NCBI RefSeq assembly: GCF_937906905.1 | Contig: NZ_CALERY010000002.1 | Span: forward strand, 223,611-287,610 | Source: an uncultured Helicobacter sp. | GTDB taxonomy: Bacteria > Campylobacterota > Campylobacteria > Campylobacterales > Helicobacteraceae | DNA length: 64,000 nt | Direction of reading: 5' to 3' | Shown here: positions 54,216 to 63,089 of the stretch, piece by piece | Layout of the letters: every line of letters starts with the position of its first letter | Numbering within the stretch: position 1 is the first letter of the stretch | Notes under the pieces: generated by a model | Database searches by the model: none | Seen by the model: only the letters and a program-made list of their open reading frames with translations | What the model was told of the DNA's origin: nothing | Translations under genes and position numbers: made by a program

Positions 54216-55055
54216 TCAATTAAACGGCGCATTAAGCCCTATACCAAACTCAAGCATAAGCGCAAAATTATTTGCTTCAGGGTGGTGGAGTGTCTGTGTA
54301 TCTAAATAGGGCATAGTAAGGGCATTCATATGATAATACACTCCCTTGATTCTGGCGTAGAAATCTGGCATTTCAAAGCTTGATTTTTGTGCAAGCACTT
54401 CACCTAGATCTTCTACACTATTGTAAGCATTGCCACGATAGAGTATCCCTAGAGATAGCTCTGCTTTGTAGCTGCCATCAAACGCACCAGCAACATCGCT
54501 AGAGAGCACATTATAGCCATAGCCAGCAAGTCGGCGTGTGGCATTCCAAGCGATATTAGCTCTAGGCTCTAGTGCAAATCTATCTGTAAGCATTATCCTA
54601 TGAAACGCCCCCACACCAAGAAAAAGCCCAAAATCCCTAAATCTCCCACGATTATTTTCAAACCCTACATCGTATAAATCTGTAGAAAATGACATATACA
54701 AAAATGTAGGCTTCTCTAATGAGCCAAGATTCGCCCCAGCATTGATCGTAACAAGAGCAAGCCAATTTCTATCGCTGATACTCTCATACTTACCACTTGC
54801 GCTTGCTATGCCGCTCATTGACGAGCCACCAACTCCAGCCAATAGCTCTCCACCTAGATAGAACCACTTCAAATATAAATCTTCTTGCAAAGTGAAAAAG
54901 CCACCACCATTGTGCGTGCCAACACGCGGCGAGTTTAAATGTGCATAATATCCACCAAGCCCTATACGAGAATCTTGGCAGCGAACTCCATAATGACATT
55001 TGTAAGCCCAAGTAAGATTACAGAGTAAGAAAATGAATAAAAATATCCGCGCCAT
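54216..55055 (-). CDS. Helicobacter-type outer-membrane protein
   Basis: A 279-residue protein. The start at 55055 follows AAAGGA and yields the signal peptide MARIFLFIFLLCNLTWA; an open extension upstream runs into tRNA-Phe and is rejected. The mature part has Gly- and aromatic-rich strands (IGLGGYYAHLNS, WFYLGGELLAGVGG, YMSFSTDLYDVGF) and ends LMLEFGIGLNAPFN, with a near-terminal Phe. It fits the small beta-barrel proteins of Helicobacter; the ligand is unknown. Confidence 0.75.
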   Translation of the reverse strand: MARIFLFIFLLCNLTWAYKCHYGVRCQDSRIGLGGYYAHLNSPRVGTHNGGGFFTLQEDLYLKWFYLGGELLAGVGGSSMSGIASASGKYESISDRNWLALVTINAGANLGSLEKPTFLYMSFSTDLYDVGFENNRGRFRDFGLFLGVGAFHRIMLTDRFALEPRANIAWNATRRLAGYGYNVLSSDVAGAFDGSYKAELSLGILYRGNAYNSVEDLGEVLAQKSSFEMPDFYARIKGVYYHMNALTMPYLDTQTLHHPEANNFALMLEFGIGLNAPFN

Positions 55056-55157
55056 TATCAAATCCTTTGCAAAGGCAAATGAGTTAATGTAGCACAATGT
55101 ATGTAAAAGATAAAAATACTTATCATAAAAAGAATGAAAAATTATTAAAAAGAAGAG

Positions 55158-55233
55158 TGGTGGCTCGAGGCGGAATCGAACCACCGACACGGAGATTTTC
55201 AGTCTCCTGCTCTACCGACTGAGCTATCGAGCC
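55158..55233 (-). tRNA. tRNA-Phe (anticodon GAA)
   Basis: A 76-base cloverleaf including an encoded CCA end. On the minus strand it begins GGCTCGATAGCTCAG, the anticodon loop reads CTGAAAA, and the T arm is GTGGTTCGATTCCGC. Acceptor arms GGCTCGA/TCGAGCC pair fully. Confidence 0.97.
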
Positions 55234-55318
55234 ATAGGCAAAATGAAGTAAATTTAGATTCTGCCTTACTTTGATTAAAAATCCGCTTAAATTATGGGAA
55301 TAATAAGAACTTTTAGCC

Positions 55319-55324
55319 TATAAT
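55319..55324 (+). promoter_or_regulatory. Putative -10 box of xth
   Basis: TATAAT, 28 bases before the TTG start of the exonuclease gene. Confidence 0.45.
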
Positions 55325-55352
55325 CGCGTATTTCATCATTTAAGGATTTACA

Positions 55353-56108
55353 TTGAAATTGATTTCTTGGAATGTCAATGGGCTAAGAGCGTGTATGAAT
55401 AAGGGATTTATGGAGTTTTTTAACGCTGTAAATGCAGATGTGTTTTGTATCCAAGAATCAAAAATGCACAGAGATCAAGCAGAATTTGACTTCAGCGGCT
55501 ACTATGAATACTGGAATAGTGCAGAGAAGAAAGGCTACTCTGGTGTGGCAATTTTTAGCAAGCAAGAGCCTTTAAGTGTTAGCTATGATATGGGGATCGC
55601 CCACCACGACAAAGAAGGACGCATTATCACCGCAGAATATAGCGATTTTTATCTTGTCAATGTCTATACGCCAAATTCTAAAAGGGAGCTAGAACGCCTA
55701 GAATACAGAATGGAGTGGGAAGATGACTTTCGCGCATTTTTGAAAGCCCTAGAATCTAAAAAGCCCATAATTGTCTGCGGTGATCTCAATGTCGCGCATA
55801 AAGAGATTGATTTAAAAAACCCAAAAACAAACCGCAGAAATGCAGGCTTTACCGATGAAGAAAGAGAGAAAATGAGCCAGCTTTTAGATTCTGGCTTCAC
55901 AGATACTTACCGCCACTTTTACCCTGAAAAGCAAGGGGCTTATACTTGGTGGAGCTATATGGGCAAGGCTAGAGCAAATAACACAGGATGGCGGATTGAT
56001 TACTTTCTCTGCTCTAAAGGTTTGGATTCTAGACTAAAGAGTGCGAGCATTTACCCAGAGATTCTAGGGAGTGATCATTGCCCTGTGGGATTGGATATTG
56101 GACTCTAG
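55353..56108 (+). CDS. xth: Exodeoxyribonuclease III
   Basis: A 251-residue AP endonuclease/3'-exonuclease. The TTG start follows AAGGA. Motifs ISWNVNGLRA, FCIQESKM, VCGDLNVAHKEIDL and the catalytic GSDHCPVGL at the end are intact. It repairs abasic and oxidised DNA ends. Confidence 0.94.
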   Translation: MKLISWNVNGLRACMNKGFMEFFNAVNADVFCIQESKMHRDQAEFDFSGYYEYWNSAEKKGYSGVAIFSKQEPLSVSYDMGIAHHDKEGRIITAEYSDFYLVNVYTPNSKRELERLEYRMEWEDDFRAFLKALESKKPIIVCGDLNVAHKEIDLKNPKTNRRNAGFTDEEREKMSQLLDSGFTDTYRHFYPEKQGAYTWWSYMGKARANNTGWRIDYFLCSKGLDSRLKSASIYPEILGSDHCPVGLDIGL

Positions 56109-56245
56109 GACTTTCAAGCAAGCGAGTTTTATCTCATTGCGAGCTAATTTATCGGTGTAGCGATGCACATTTTGCAGTAGAATCTCGCAAAAAGTAGGAA
56201 AAATAACAAAACACAACAATTTCTACGGCTTACAATAACTAGATT

Positions 56246-56494
56246 CTAACGGCGTAGCAAGCTCCAACCAAGCGCTAGAATCCACCCTAGCACACTCCAG
56301 CCAAAAAACACATTCACTACAATAATAAGCACCTTATCACTATGATGTCGCATAAGCGCGATAAAACTTGGCAAAAAATACACACAAAAGCTCGCCACGC
56401 AAATAAGCACAAACACTCCCATAGAGAGATAATCAATGCCACTTGAAACGATTTCTACCCCATCGATTATGGTGATTTTCTCTTGCTCAAACAT
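56246..56494 (-). CDS. Superinfection immunity-like small membrane protein
   Basis: An 82-residue protein with two membrane segments (YLSMGVFVLICVASFCVYFLP and VLIIVVNVFFGWSVLGWILAL, quoted in overlapping parts of the family pattern). The NVFFGWSVLGWILALGW end is the signature of the Imm/superinfection immunity family named after phage T4. In bacteria its role is usually unknown. It follows gyrB by 25 bases; no phage genes are nearby. Confidence 0.7.
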   Translation of the reverse strand: MFEQEKITIIDGVEIVSSGIDYLSMGVFVLICVASFCVYFLPSFIALMRHHSDKVLIIVVNVFFGWSVLGWILALGWSLLRR

Positions 56495-56519
56495 GCTAGC
56501 TCAAATCTCAAGCAAAATC

Positions 56520-58847
56520 TTAGACATCAAGGTTTTTCACATCTTTGGCATGTAGCTGGATATATTCTCTTCTAGGCTCGACTTCATCGCCCATAAACAG
56601 CGTGAAAATCCTATCTGCTTCCTCTTCATCTGGTAGTGTTACACGCAAAAGTGTGCGATTGCTAGGGATCATGGTCGTCTCCCATAGCTGCTCGGGATTC
56701 ATCTCTCCTAGACCTTTATAGCGCTGCATATCGTAGCTTTTTTTCGTGGATTCCTCGATTTCTTCAAGTGCTTTTATGATGTTTTTCCCCTCTAAAAACG
56801 CCAAATCCCGCTCCTGGATTTTCTCATAAATATCACATGCCTCTTTGAAAAAATTATTCACAAATAGCTCTTGGCTAATCGTGATTTCTACAAGCCCTGT
56901 GGGGGTTTGCACATAGAGAGTGAGAAAATCTTGTGCAATGGTTTTATTAAGAATATTGCACTCAATAGTTGGCAGAAATTTTTCAATCTCTTTAAACATC
57001 TCTGCGAACCCAAGCTCGCGCGCACTTTTATTTTCTATCAAAAACCGCACGATATCCATCATCGCATAGCGTTTCTCAAGCTCTTTTAGGATAAGGCGAT
57101 AGTGAGAGATTCGCTTTAAAATCTCAAGCAACTCTTTCTCACCCACACCCTCAAATGTGAAGTTCTCAATGCCGTTTTCTATGAGAAATTCACTTAATGC
57201 TTTGTCGTCTTTAAGATAGAGCTCTTTTTTCTTATTTTTCTTTAGCTGAAGGCGATAGAGTGGGGGCTGCGCAATGTAGATATGACCATTTTGCACAAGT
57301 GGCTTCAAATAGCGATAGAAAAATGTCATAAGCAGCGTTTGGATATGGCTTCCATCAACATCAGCATCAGTCATAATGATGATTTTATGATAGCGTAGGC
57401 GCTCAAGGCTAAAATCCTCGCCAATCCCACAGCCAAAAGCAGTAATCATATTTTTGATTTCTTCACTTTTTAGGATTTTATCTAGGCGAGATTTCTCGAC
57501 ATTTAGGATTTTTCCACGAAGTGGTAAAATCGCCTGATATGCGCGATCACGCCCCTGCTTGGCAGAGCCACCTGCAGAATCTCCCTCTACAAGATAGATT
57601 TCGGATTCTGCAGGGTCTTTACTTTGGCAGTCAGCAAGCTTTCCGGGCAATGTCCCTACGGAAAATCCTTCTTTTTTGCGTGTAAGCTCTCTAGCCTTTT
57701 TAGCTGCTTCCCTCCCGCGAGCAGCGAGCAATGCTTTTTGCATAATAGCTTTTGCATCATTTGGATTCTCTTCAAAATATTTGCTTAATCGCTCAAATGT
57801 AAGCTTTTGGATAATTGGCTTGATAAATGAGCTTCCTAGCTTGCCTTTTGTCTGCCCCTCAAACTGCGGATCAATAATGCGTGTAGAAATGATTGCCACC
57901 AGTCCCTCACGCACATCATCACCTGTAACCTTAATGTCTTTTTCGCGTGCGTTAGCGTTTGCCTCGATGTAGTTCATAATCACACGACTAAGCCCTGCCC
58001 TAAAGCCCGCTTCATGTGTCCCTCCATCTGGCGTGCGGATATTATTCACAAAGCTTAGGACATTTTCATCAAAGCCCTCATTATATACAAGCGCAACTTC
58101 CATTTCAGTGTCTTGATCAGTGCCTTTGAAATAGATTGTCGAGGCGATAGCTGGGCGTTTGTTAATGTCTTGTATAAACTGCATAAGCCCATCTTCAAAA
58201 TGATATGATTCCCTAAAATCACAGCGTTCATCGATAAAATCAATCGTTAGATTCTGGTTTAGATACGCCATTTCTTTGAATCTGCGTGTGAGAACATCTT
58301 TGTCAAACTTCACGACTTCCATAATGCTACCATCAGGGAAAAATTCAATAATCGTGCCGTTTTTCTTAGTTTCACCGATGATTTCTAGCTCTGAAGTAGG
58401 AATCCCAGCGGCAAATTCTTGACGATAGATATTGCCGTTTTTGTGGATTGTCATAATGAGCTTCTTTGATAAAGCATTAACAACAGAGACCCCAACTCCG
58501 TGCAAACCACCAGAAGCTTTATATACTTCACTATCAAATTTTCCCCCAGCGTGCAGCACTGTTAGCACCACAGTAGCGGTGGGGATTTGCTCTGTGGGGT
58601 GGATATCTACGGGAATCCCTCGACCATTGTCTTCGATAATCGCGCTGCCCTCTTTTGTGAGTGTAATACTAATACGATCACAAAATCCTGCCATCGCTTC
58701 ATCAACAGAGTTATCCACCACTTCATATACCATATGGTGCAAACCATTGATATTTGTGCTACCGATATACATTCCTGGGCGTTTGCGGACAGCTTCAAGC
58801 CCTTTTAGGACTTTAATATTCTGCCCGGTGTAAGATTTTTCTTGCAT
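56520..58847 (-). CDS. gyrB: DNA gyrase subunit B
   Basis: A 775-residue ATPase subunit of gyrase. ATP-site motifs are VVDNSVDEAMAG and GGLHGVGVSVVNALS; the toprim domain has EGDSAGGSAKQGRDR and DADVDGSHI; the end RREYIQLHAKDVKNLDV is typical. It follows dnaN by 26 bases, part of the dnaA-dnaN-gyrB origin block. Confidence 0.98.
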   Translation of the reverse strand: MQEKSYTGQNIKVLKGLEAVRKRPGMYIGSTNINGLHHMVYEVVDNSVDEAMAGFCDRISITLTKEGSAIIEDNGRGIPVDIHPTEQIPTATVVLTVLHAGGKFDSEVYKASGGLHGVGVSVVNALSKKLIMTIHKNGNIYRQEFAAGIPTSELEIIGETKKNGTIIEFFPDGSIMEVVKFDKDVLTRRFKEMAYLNQNLTIDFIDERCDFRESYHFEDGLMQFIQDINKRPAIASTIYFKGTDQDTEMEVALVYNEGFDENVLSFVNNIRTPDGGTHEAGFRAGLSRVIMNYIEANANAREKDIKVTGDDVREGLVAIISTRIIDPQFEGQTKGKLGSSFIKPIIQKLTFERLSKYFEENPNDAKAIMQKALLAARGREAAKKARELTRKKEGFSVGTLPGKLADCQSKDPAESEIYLVEGDSAGGSAKQGRDRAYQAILPLRGKILNVEKSRLDKILKSEEIKNMITAFGCGIGEDFSLERLRYHKIIIMTDADVDGSHIQTLLMTFFYRYLKPLVQNGHIYIAQPPLYRLQLKKNKKKELYLKDDKALSEFLIENGIENFTFEGVGEKELLEILKRISHYRLILKELEKRYAMMDIVRFLIENKSARELGFAEMFKEIEKFLPTIECNILNKTIAQDFLTLYVQTPTGLVEITISQELFVNNFFKEACDIYEKIQERDLAFLEGKNIIKALEEIEESTKKSYDMQRYKGLGEMNPEQLWETTMIPSNRTLLRVTLPDEEEADRIFTLFMGDEVEPRREYIQLHAKDVKNLDV

Positions 58848-58873
58848 AGTGTTCCTTTAGATTCTGGGCAGTG

Positions 58874-59986
58874 CTAACACAAAACAGGCATAACGATTGT
58901 AGAGTATTGATTATCACGCACCATAAATGGCATATTGCTTTCGTTGATGAGAATTTCAAACTCATCACCACTGACAAAATTCAAAAAGTCAAGAATATAT
59001 TTAGAATTCATACCAAGTGTGATAGATTCTGTGATAGTAAGTGAGAGTTCGATTTTATCCCGCGCGACTTCCCCACTTTCAGCATTCATTGATTCGAAAA
59101 ACAGCCCTTGAGAATCCAGCGTGATTTTTACATTTGTAGAGAGAGAATTAACTTTTTTGATAGCTTTGATCATCTCACTTTTGGGAAGTTTGGATTCAAA
59201 TTTAAACTCCTTTGGGACAATTTTCTCATAATCTGGGTATCTACCATTGATAAGTTTTGTGGAGAAAATATAGTTTTGGGATTTGATAAAAAGCATTGTA
59301 GGGTCAGATTCTGGTTTTTTGTTGATATAGATTTCAAATTCATCATAGAAGAGTTTAGAAATCTCCATAATCGCGCGTTTAGGAATGATGATAGAGATTT
59401 GTGCGCCCACGGATTGAGTATTTTGGCGGATAATTGCAAGTCGTCTAGTGTCCGTGCCTACGAAATTACAATGATAATCTTTGACATCAAGTAGTGTGCC
59501 AGAGAGCTCAATCCTATGCATATCGACTTTTGGGGTGTCTGCTGCGACGGCGACTTTTTTAATAGCTTCGATAAAGGCGATAGAATCTAGATTGATTTTT
59601 GTATCAGAATCTGTAATTTCCGGGAATTTCGTCGCATTGTTAAATTCTGCGGCGTTGAATGTAGGGAGATCGACTTCTGTAGTTTTTTGTTTGATCATGA
59701 TTTGACCATTTTTTGTCTCTAAGGTGATTTCTCCATTATCAAGTGGTTTAATGATAGAGAGAATCTTTTTCCCTTCAATTGTGGCGATTCCATCTTCGAG
59801 CTTTTCGAGAATATCGATTTTCGATTGAATAGAAACCTCATAATCTGTGGCTTTGAGGAGGAGTTTATTATCGATAGTTTCAAGATAGATGTGAGATGTG
59901 ATTTGTGAAGAGTCCTTTTTATCGAGAAATGATTGGAAATTATTGAGCACGATTTCGAAGTTATTTTTGTTGAGCGTGATTTTCAT
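58874..59986 (-). CDS. dnaN: DNA polymerase III beta sliding clamp
   Basis: A 370-residue clamp that encircles DNA and tethers the polymerase. It starts MKITLNKNNFEIVLNNFQSF and ends MPFMVRDNQYSTIVMPV, the peptide-binding end of the clamp. It is downstream of dnaA, with DnaA-box-like repeats between the two. Confidence 0.96.
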   Translation of the reverse strand: MKITLNKNNFEIVLNNFQSFLDKKDSSQITSHIYLETIDNKLLLKATDYEVSIQSKIDILEKLEDGIATIEGKKILSIIKPLDNGEITLETKNGQIMIKQKTTEVDLPTFNAAEFNNATKFPEITDSDTKINLDSIAFIEAIKKVAVAADTPKVDMHRIELSGTLLDVKDYHCNFVGTDTRRLAIIRQNTQSVGAQISIIIPKRAIMEISKLFYDEFEIYINKKPESDPTMLFIKSQNYIFSTKLINGRYPDYEKIVPKEFKFESKLPKSEMIKAIKKVNSLSTNVKITLDSQGLFFESMNAESGEVARDKIELSLTITESITLGMNSKYILDFLNFVSGDEFEILINESNMPFMVRDNQYSTIVMPVLC

Positions 59987-60026
59987 CGCTATTCTCCTTT
60001 TAAAATTTTAGTAGTATTAGTAGGGG

Positions 60027-60117
60027 CTGTGAAAAAGTGAAAAAGCTTTCTAAAGCCCTTAAATACGAAGTTTAGTAAGCTCTGGCATAGGTAAGTATTT
60101 TTCACTTATTTTCACTT
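60027..60117. other. Candidate origin part between dnaA and dnaN
   Basis: Four copies of the TTTTCAC core: at 60027-60035 and 60035-60043 (minus sense) and at 60099-60107 and 60109-60117 (plus sense, TTTTCACTT). The tandem copies at the end are 10 bases apart. Epsilonproteobacterial origins are often bipartite around dnaA, so this is the probable oriC2-type half. Confidence 0.6.
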
Positions 60118-60140
60118 ATTTTAGCAAAATTCTCATGAAA

Positions 60141-61457
60141 TTAGAGAGTTTTTTCGTTTTGGATTTTGGCTTTGAGATTCTGTGTGAGGCGTTTGAGCTG
60201 CTCGTCTTGCTCGATTTTTTTTACAATCTGTGTGAAAGCTTTGGAGATTGCGCTGTGGTCTTTCATATTGAGCTTTTGAGCTAGAATGCCCATAGAATCT
60301 ATGTTTGAGAGTGTGCGGGTGAGGTAGATGACAAGATGCCGAGCTTGGACGATTTTGGAGATTCTGGATTTGGAAATGATTTCACTTGGTTTGACATTGC
60401 ATTCTTTTGCCACAGCTTCGATGATTTTTTCTAGGCTGATTTCTTCGTTTGATTCTTTTTGGATTTCTTTTAGGACATTTTTTGCCATGGCGATGCTGAA
60501 TGCTTGGTTTGTTACAGAGTGATGAAAATTTAGTTTCAGCACGATACTTTCGATTTGACGGACATTTTCGTTGATGTTTTCTGCGAGAAAATTGATAATG
60601 TCTTTTTCCATGTTGATTTGATTATCACGGCATTTTTGCTCGATTATGCGGATTTTGGTCTCGATTTCTGGGGGTTCGATTCCCATCATCATGCCACCTT
60701 CAAACCTTGATCGAAGTCTCTCTTCAAGTCCTTGAATCTGTTTTGGTAGTTTATCACTAGTCATGACGATTTGTTTTTGGCTTTTGTAGAGGGCTTCAAA
60801 TGTGTTAAAAAATTCTTCTTGTAGCCCACCCTTTCCGCTGAAAAACTGCACATCATCGATAAGCAGATAGTCGCAGTTTCTATAATTGTCGCGGAATGTA
60901 TCCATGGTGCCTTGTCGTATATGCTTTTGCCACTCATTCATAAATTCTTCTGTGGTGATATAGACAACTTTTTTGTTGTGCTCTATGGCGGTATTGCCTA
61001 TAGCGTAGAGAAGATGAGTTTTGCCAAGACCTGTATGTCCATAAAGTAGGACTGGGTTATAGAGCTTGGCTTGGTGCTCGGCGACAGATTTTGCGATGAT
61101 AAGTGCGGATTTATTGCTTCCACCCTCGACAAAATTATCAAATGTCTGTTGGGAATTTAGCAGGCTAGGATTCTGGTGGCGTTGCACCTTTTGGCGCGAG
61201 TTTTTCACATTTTGTTTGTCTTTGGCGACAGAAATTTTGACTTCAGTTTTTGTTTTAGTATGGAGCTCGAATGTATCAGCGATGGTTTGGGTGTATTTGG
61301 TTTTTATCCATTTTTCGATGTATGGATTTGGCACGATGAAGACAGCTAGATTACTCCTAGATGCGTTCTCATCGTATTTCATGAGAGATATGTATGTGTC
61401 AAATTCATATGGAGATATTTTGTCTTTTATAGTGAGAAGCACTTCGTCCCAGATCAT
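60141..61457 (-). CDS. dnaA: Chromosomal replication initiator DnaA
   Basis: A 438-residue AAA+ initiator. Walker A is GHTGLGKTHL, Walker B is LLIDDVQFF, and the C-terminal DNA-binding domain has ARHLVIYLTRTLSNIDSMG and DHSAISKAFTQI, where most bacteria have DHTTV. The altered helix agrees with the non-E. coli boxes seen on both sides of the gene. It opens strands at oriC. Confidence 0.97.
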   Translation of the reverse strand: MIWDEVLLTIKDKISPYEFDTYISLMKYDENASRSNLAVFIVPNPYIEKWIKTKYTQTIADTFELHTKTKTEVKISVAKDKQNVKNSRQKVQRHQNPSLLNSQQTFDNFVEGGSNKSALIIAKSVAEHQAKLYNPVLLYGHTGLGKTHLLYAIGNTAIEHNKKVVYITTEEFMNEWQKHIRQGTMDTFRDNYRNCDYLLIDDVQFFSGKGGLQEEFFNTFEALYKSQKQIVMTSDKLPKQIQGLEERLRSRFEGGMMMGIEPPEIETKIRIIEQKCRDNQINMEKDIINFLAENINENVRQIESIVLKLNFHHSVTNQAFSIAMAKNVLKEIQKESNEEISLEKIIEAVAKECNVKPSEIISKSRISKIVQARHLVIYLTRTLSNIDSMGILAQKLNMKDHSAISKAFTQIVKKIEQDEQLKRLTQNLKAKIQNEKTL

Positions 61458-61496
61458 ATATACTCCTTAGAAACGCGTCAAAATATGGGTGATTGC

Positions 61497-61568
61497 TTTT
61501 CACATGTGAAAAATTCGATGTGAAAAATTTGTGAAAAACTTTTTGCATTTTTTTGGTATTTTTCACAA
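61497..61568. other. Candidate origin part upstream of dnaA
   Basis: Five copies of TTTTCACA in both orientations: 61497-61505 (plus), 61504-61512, 61518-61526 and 61529-61537 (minus), and 61560-61568 (plus). The first two form a palindrome, TTTTCACATGTGAAAA. Located in the 212-base dnaA-ruvC gap, it matches the position of H. pylori oriC1. Binding here may also control dnaA. Confidence 0.65.
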
Positions 61569-61669
61569 ATTGTTTTAGGATATTCCGCGTCTAGCTAGAT
61601 AATCAGTCATGCTAGTTTTAGCGCGGATTCTAACAAATCCAAGATATAAAAAACATAAAATGAGCAGAC

Positions 61670-62146
61670 ATGACTATCTTAGGTATTGATCCAGGCAGCA
61701 GGAATTGTGGCTATGCTGTGCTAGAATCCACCCCTAGGCTAAGACTTTTAGAAGCGGGGTTTATCAAAATCACAGAGCGAAATCTCCAAAGCCAGATTTT
61801 GGAGTTTGTCGAGGGGATAGATCTTGTGCTAAAAGCGCATAATATTGATTCTGTGGCGATGGAGGGGATATTTTATGCGCATAATCCGCAGAGTGTATTA
61901 AAGCTTGCCCAAATGCGCGGCGCAATCAGCTTAAAAATTTTGCAAGAGTTGGGGAATTTCGCAGAATACACTCCCTTACAAGTGAAAAAGACTATTACAG
62001 GTAAAGCCAAAGCTGATAAAGCGCAAGTTGCCTTTATGGTGAAGCAGATTCTAGGGATTAAGCAAGAAATTAAGCCACTTGACATCACAGATGCTATTGC
62101 TGTGGCTATAACGCATGCACGCAGTAGTAAAATCCAAGTGTGTTAG
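61670..62146 (+). CDS. ruvC: Holliday junction resolvase RuvC
   Basis: A 158-residue endonuclease. The first catalytic Asp is in MTILGIDPGSRNCGYAV, the second acidic residue in VAMEGIFYAHNPQS and the last pair in DITDAIAVAITHA. It cuts crossed strands in recombination together with RuvAB. Divergent from dnaA, as in H. pylori. Confidence 0.96.
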   Translation: MTILGIDPGSRNCGYAVLESTPRLRLLEAGFIKITERNLQSQILEFVEGIDLVLKAHNIDSVAMEGIFYAHNPQSVLKLAQMRGAISLKILQELGNFAEYTPLQVKKTITGKAKADKAQVAFMVKQILGIKQEIKPLDITDAIAVAITHARSSKIQVC

Positions 62147-62198
62147 TTTTCGTGGCAATGCCTAGAATCCAACACAAAGACAAAAGCGCAGAATCTGC

Positions 62199-62204
62199 TA
62201 TAAT
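62199..62204 (+). promoter_or_regulatory. Putative -10 box of tyrA
   Basis: TATAAT, 39 bases before the tyrA start at 62244. Confidence 0.45.
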
Positions 62205-62243
62205 CGCTGGCATCACCATTTGATCAAAGATTAAAGGATTCTC

Positions 62244-63071
62244 ATGCAAGCAGGGATTATTGGGCTAGGACTCATTGGCGGGAGTATGGGGCTGGCACTT
62301 CGAGAGAGTAGTATTTTTAAGACATTACTAGGCTATGATACAAGCCCACTGCATTCTAGGCAGGCTCTCTCTTTGGGACTTGTAGATGAGTGTGTGGAGT
62401 TTGAGGAGATTCAAGAATGCGATGTAATTTTCATCGCCACACCTCTTGATGGGATCATCTCCACCCTCCAGAAACTGCGCGCACCATCACCTACGACTAC
62501 AATCATCGATCTAGGTGGCGCGAAGAAAAAGATTTTAGATTCTATCCCCCCAGACATTAGAAAAAATTTCGTTGCCGCACACCCTATGAGTGGCACAGAA
62601 AACTATGGTCCAAATGCTGCGCAAAAGGGACTTTTTGAAAACAAAATTGTGATTTTGACAGATTTAGACCAAAGTGGGGAATTCCAAGTTGCATTGGCTA
62701 AGCAGATTTTCGTCTCTATCGGCATGCGGCTTATTTCTATGTCTGCGGTGGAGCATGATAGACATGTGGCATTTATCTCACATTTACCTCATGTTATTTC
62801 GTTTGCCTTGGCTAATGCTGTGCTCTCCCAAGAAGAGCCACAAAATATCCTAGCACTCATTGGTGGTGGGTTTAAAGGTATGAGCCGCCTGGCGAAAAGC
62901 TCGCCTATCATGTGGCGTGATGTGTTTGCGCATAATAAACAAAATCTCTTAGAGGCTATCGATCATTTCGGCAAAGAAATGCTATATGCTGAAAAGCTTA
63001 TCCAAGAAGATCGCTGGGAAGAGCTTATCGCGTGGATGAAAAAGGCAAATACTCTGCATACATTTATGTAA
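62244..63071 (+). CDS. tyrA: Prephenate dehydrogenase
   Basis: A 275-residue NAD-dependent enzyme of tyrosine synthesis. The nucleotide loop is GIIGLGLIGGSMGLAL, and HPMSGTENYGPNAA and the HLPHVISFALAN region carry the substrate-binding His and Arg neighbours. AAAGGA precedes the start. It is convergent with pagL. Confidence 0.95.
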   Translation: MQAGIIGLGLIGGSMGLALRESSIFKTLLGYDTSPLHSRQALSLGLVDECVEFEEIQECDVIFIATPLDGIISTLQKLRAPSPTTTIIDLGGAKKKILDSIPPDIRKNFVAAHPMSGTENYGPNAAQKGLFENKIVILTDLDQSGEFQVALAKQIFVSIGMRLISMSAVEHDRHVAFISHLPHVISFALANAVLSQEEPQNILALIGGGFKGMSRLAKSSPIMWRDVFAHNKQNLLEAIDHFGKEMLYAEKLIQEDRWEELIAWMKKANTLHTFM

Positions 63072-63089
63072 GCGGATAAGCAGCAGAAT

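Noticed and set aside
55056..55190. Long start of the outer-membrane protein
   Set aside because: It overlaps tRNA-Phe, and an ATG with AAAGGA and a signal peptide exists at 55055.
56246..56494. Prophage or phage remnant suggested by the superinfection immunity-like protein
   Set aside because: No integrase, capsid or lysis gene nearby; the family is common in bacterial chromosomes outside phages.
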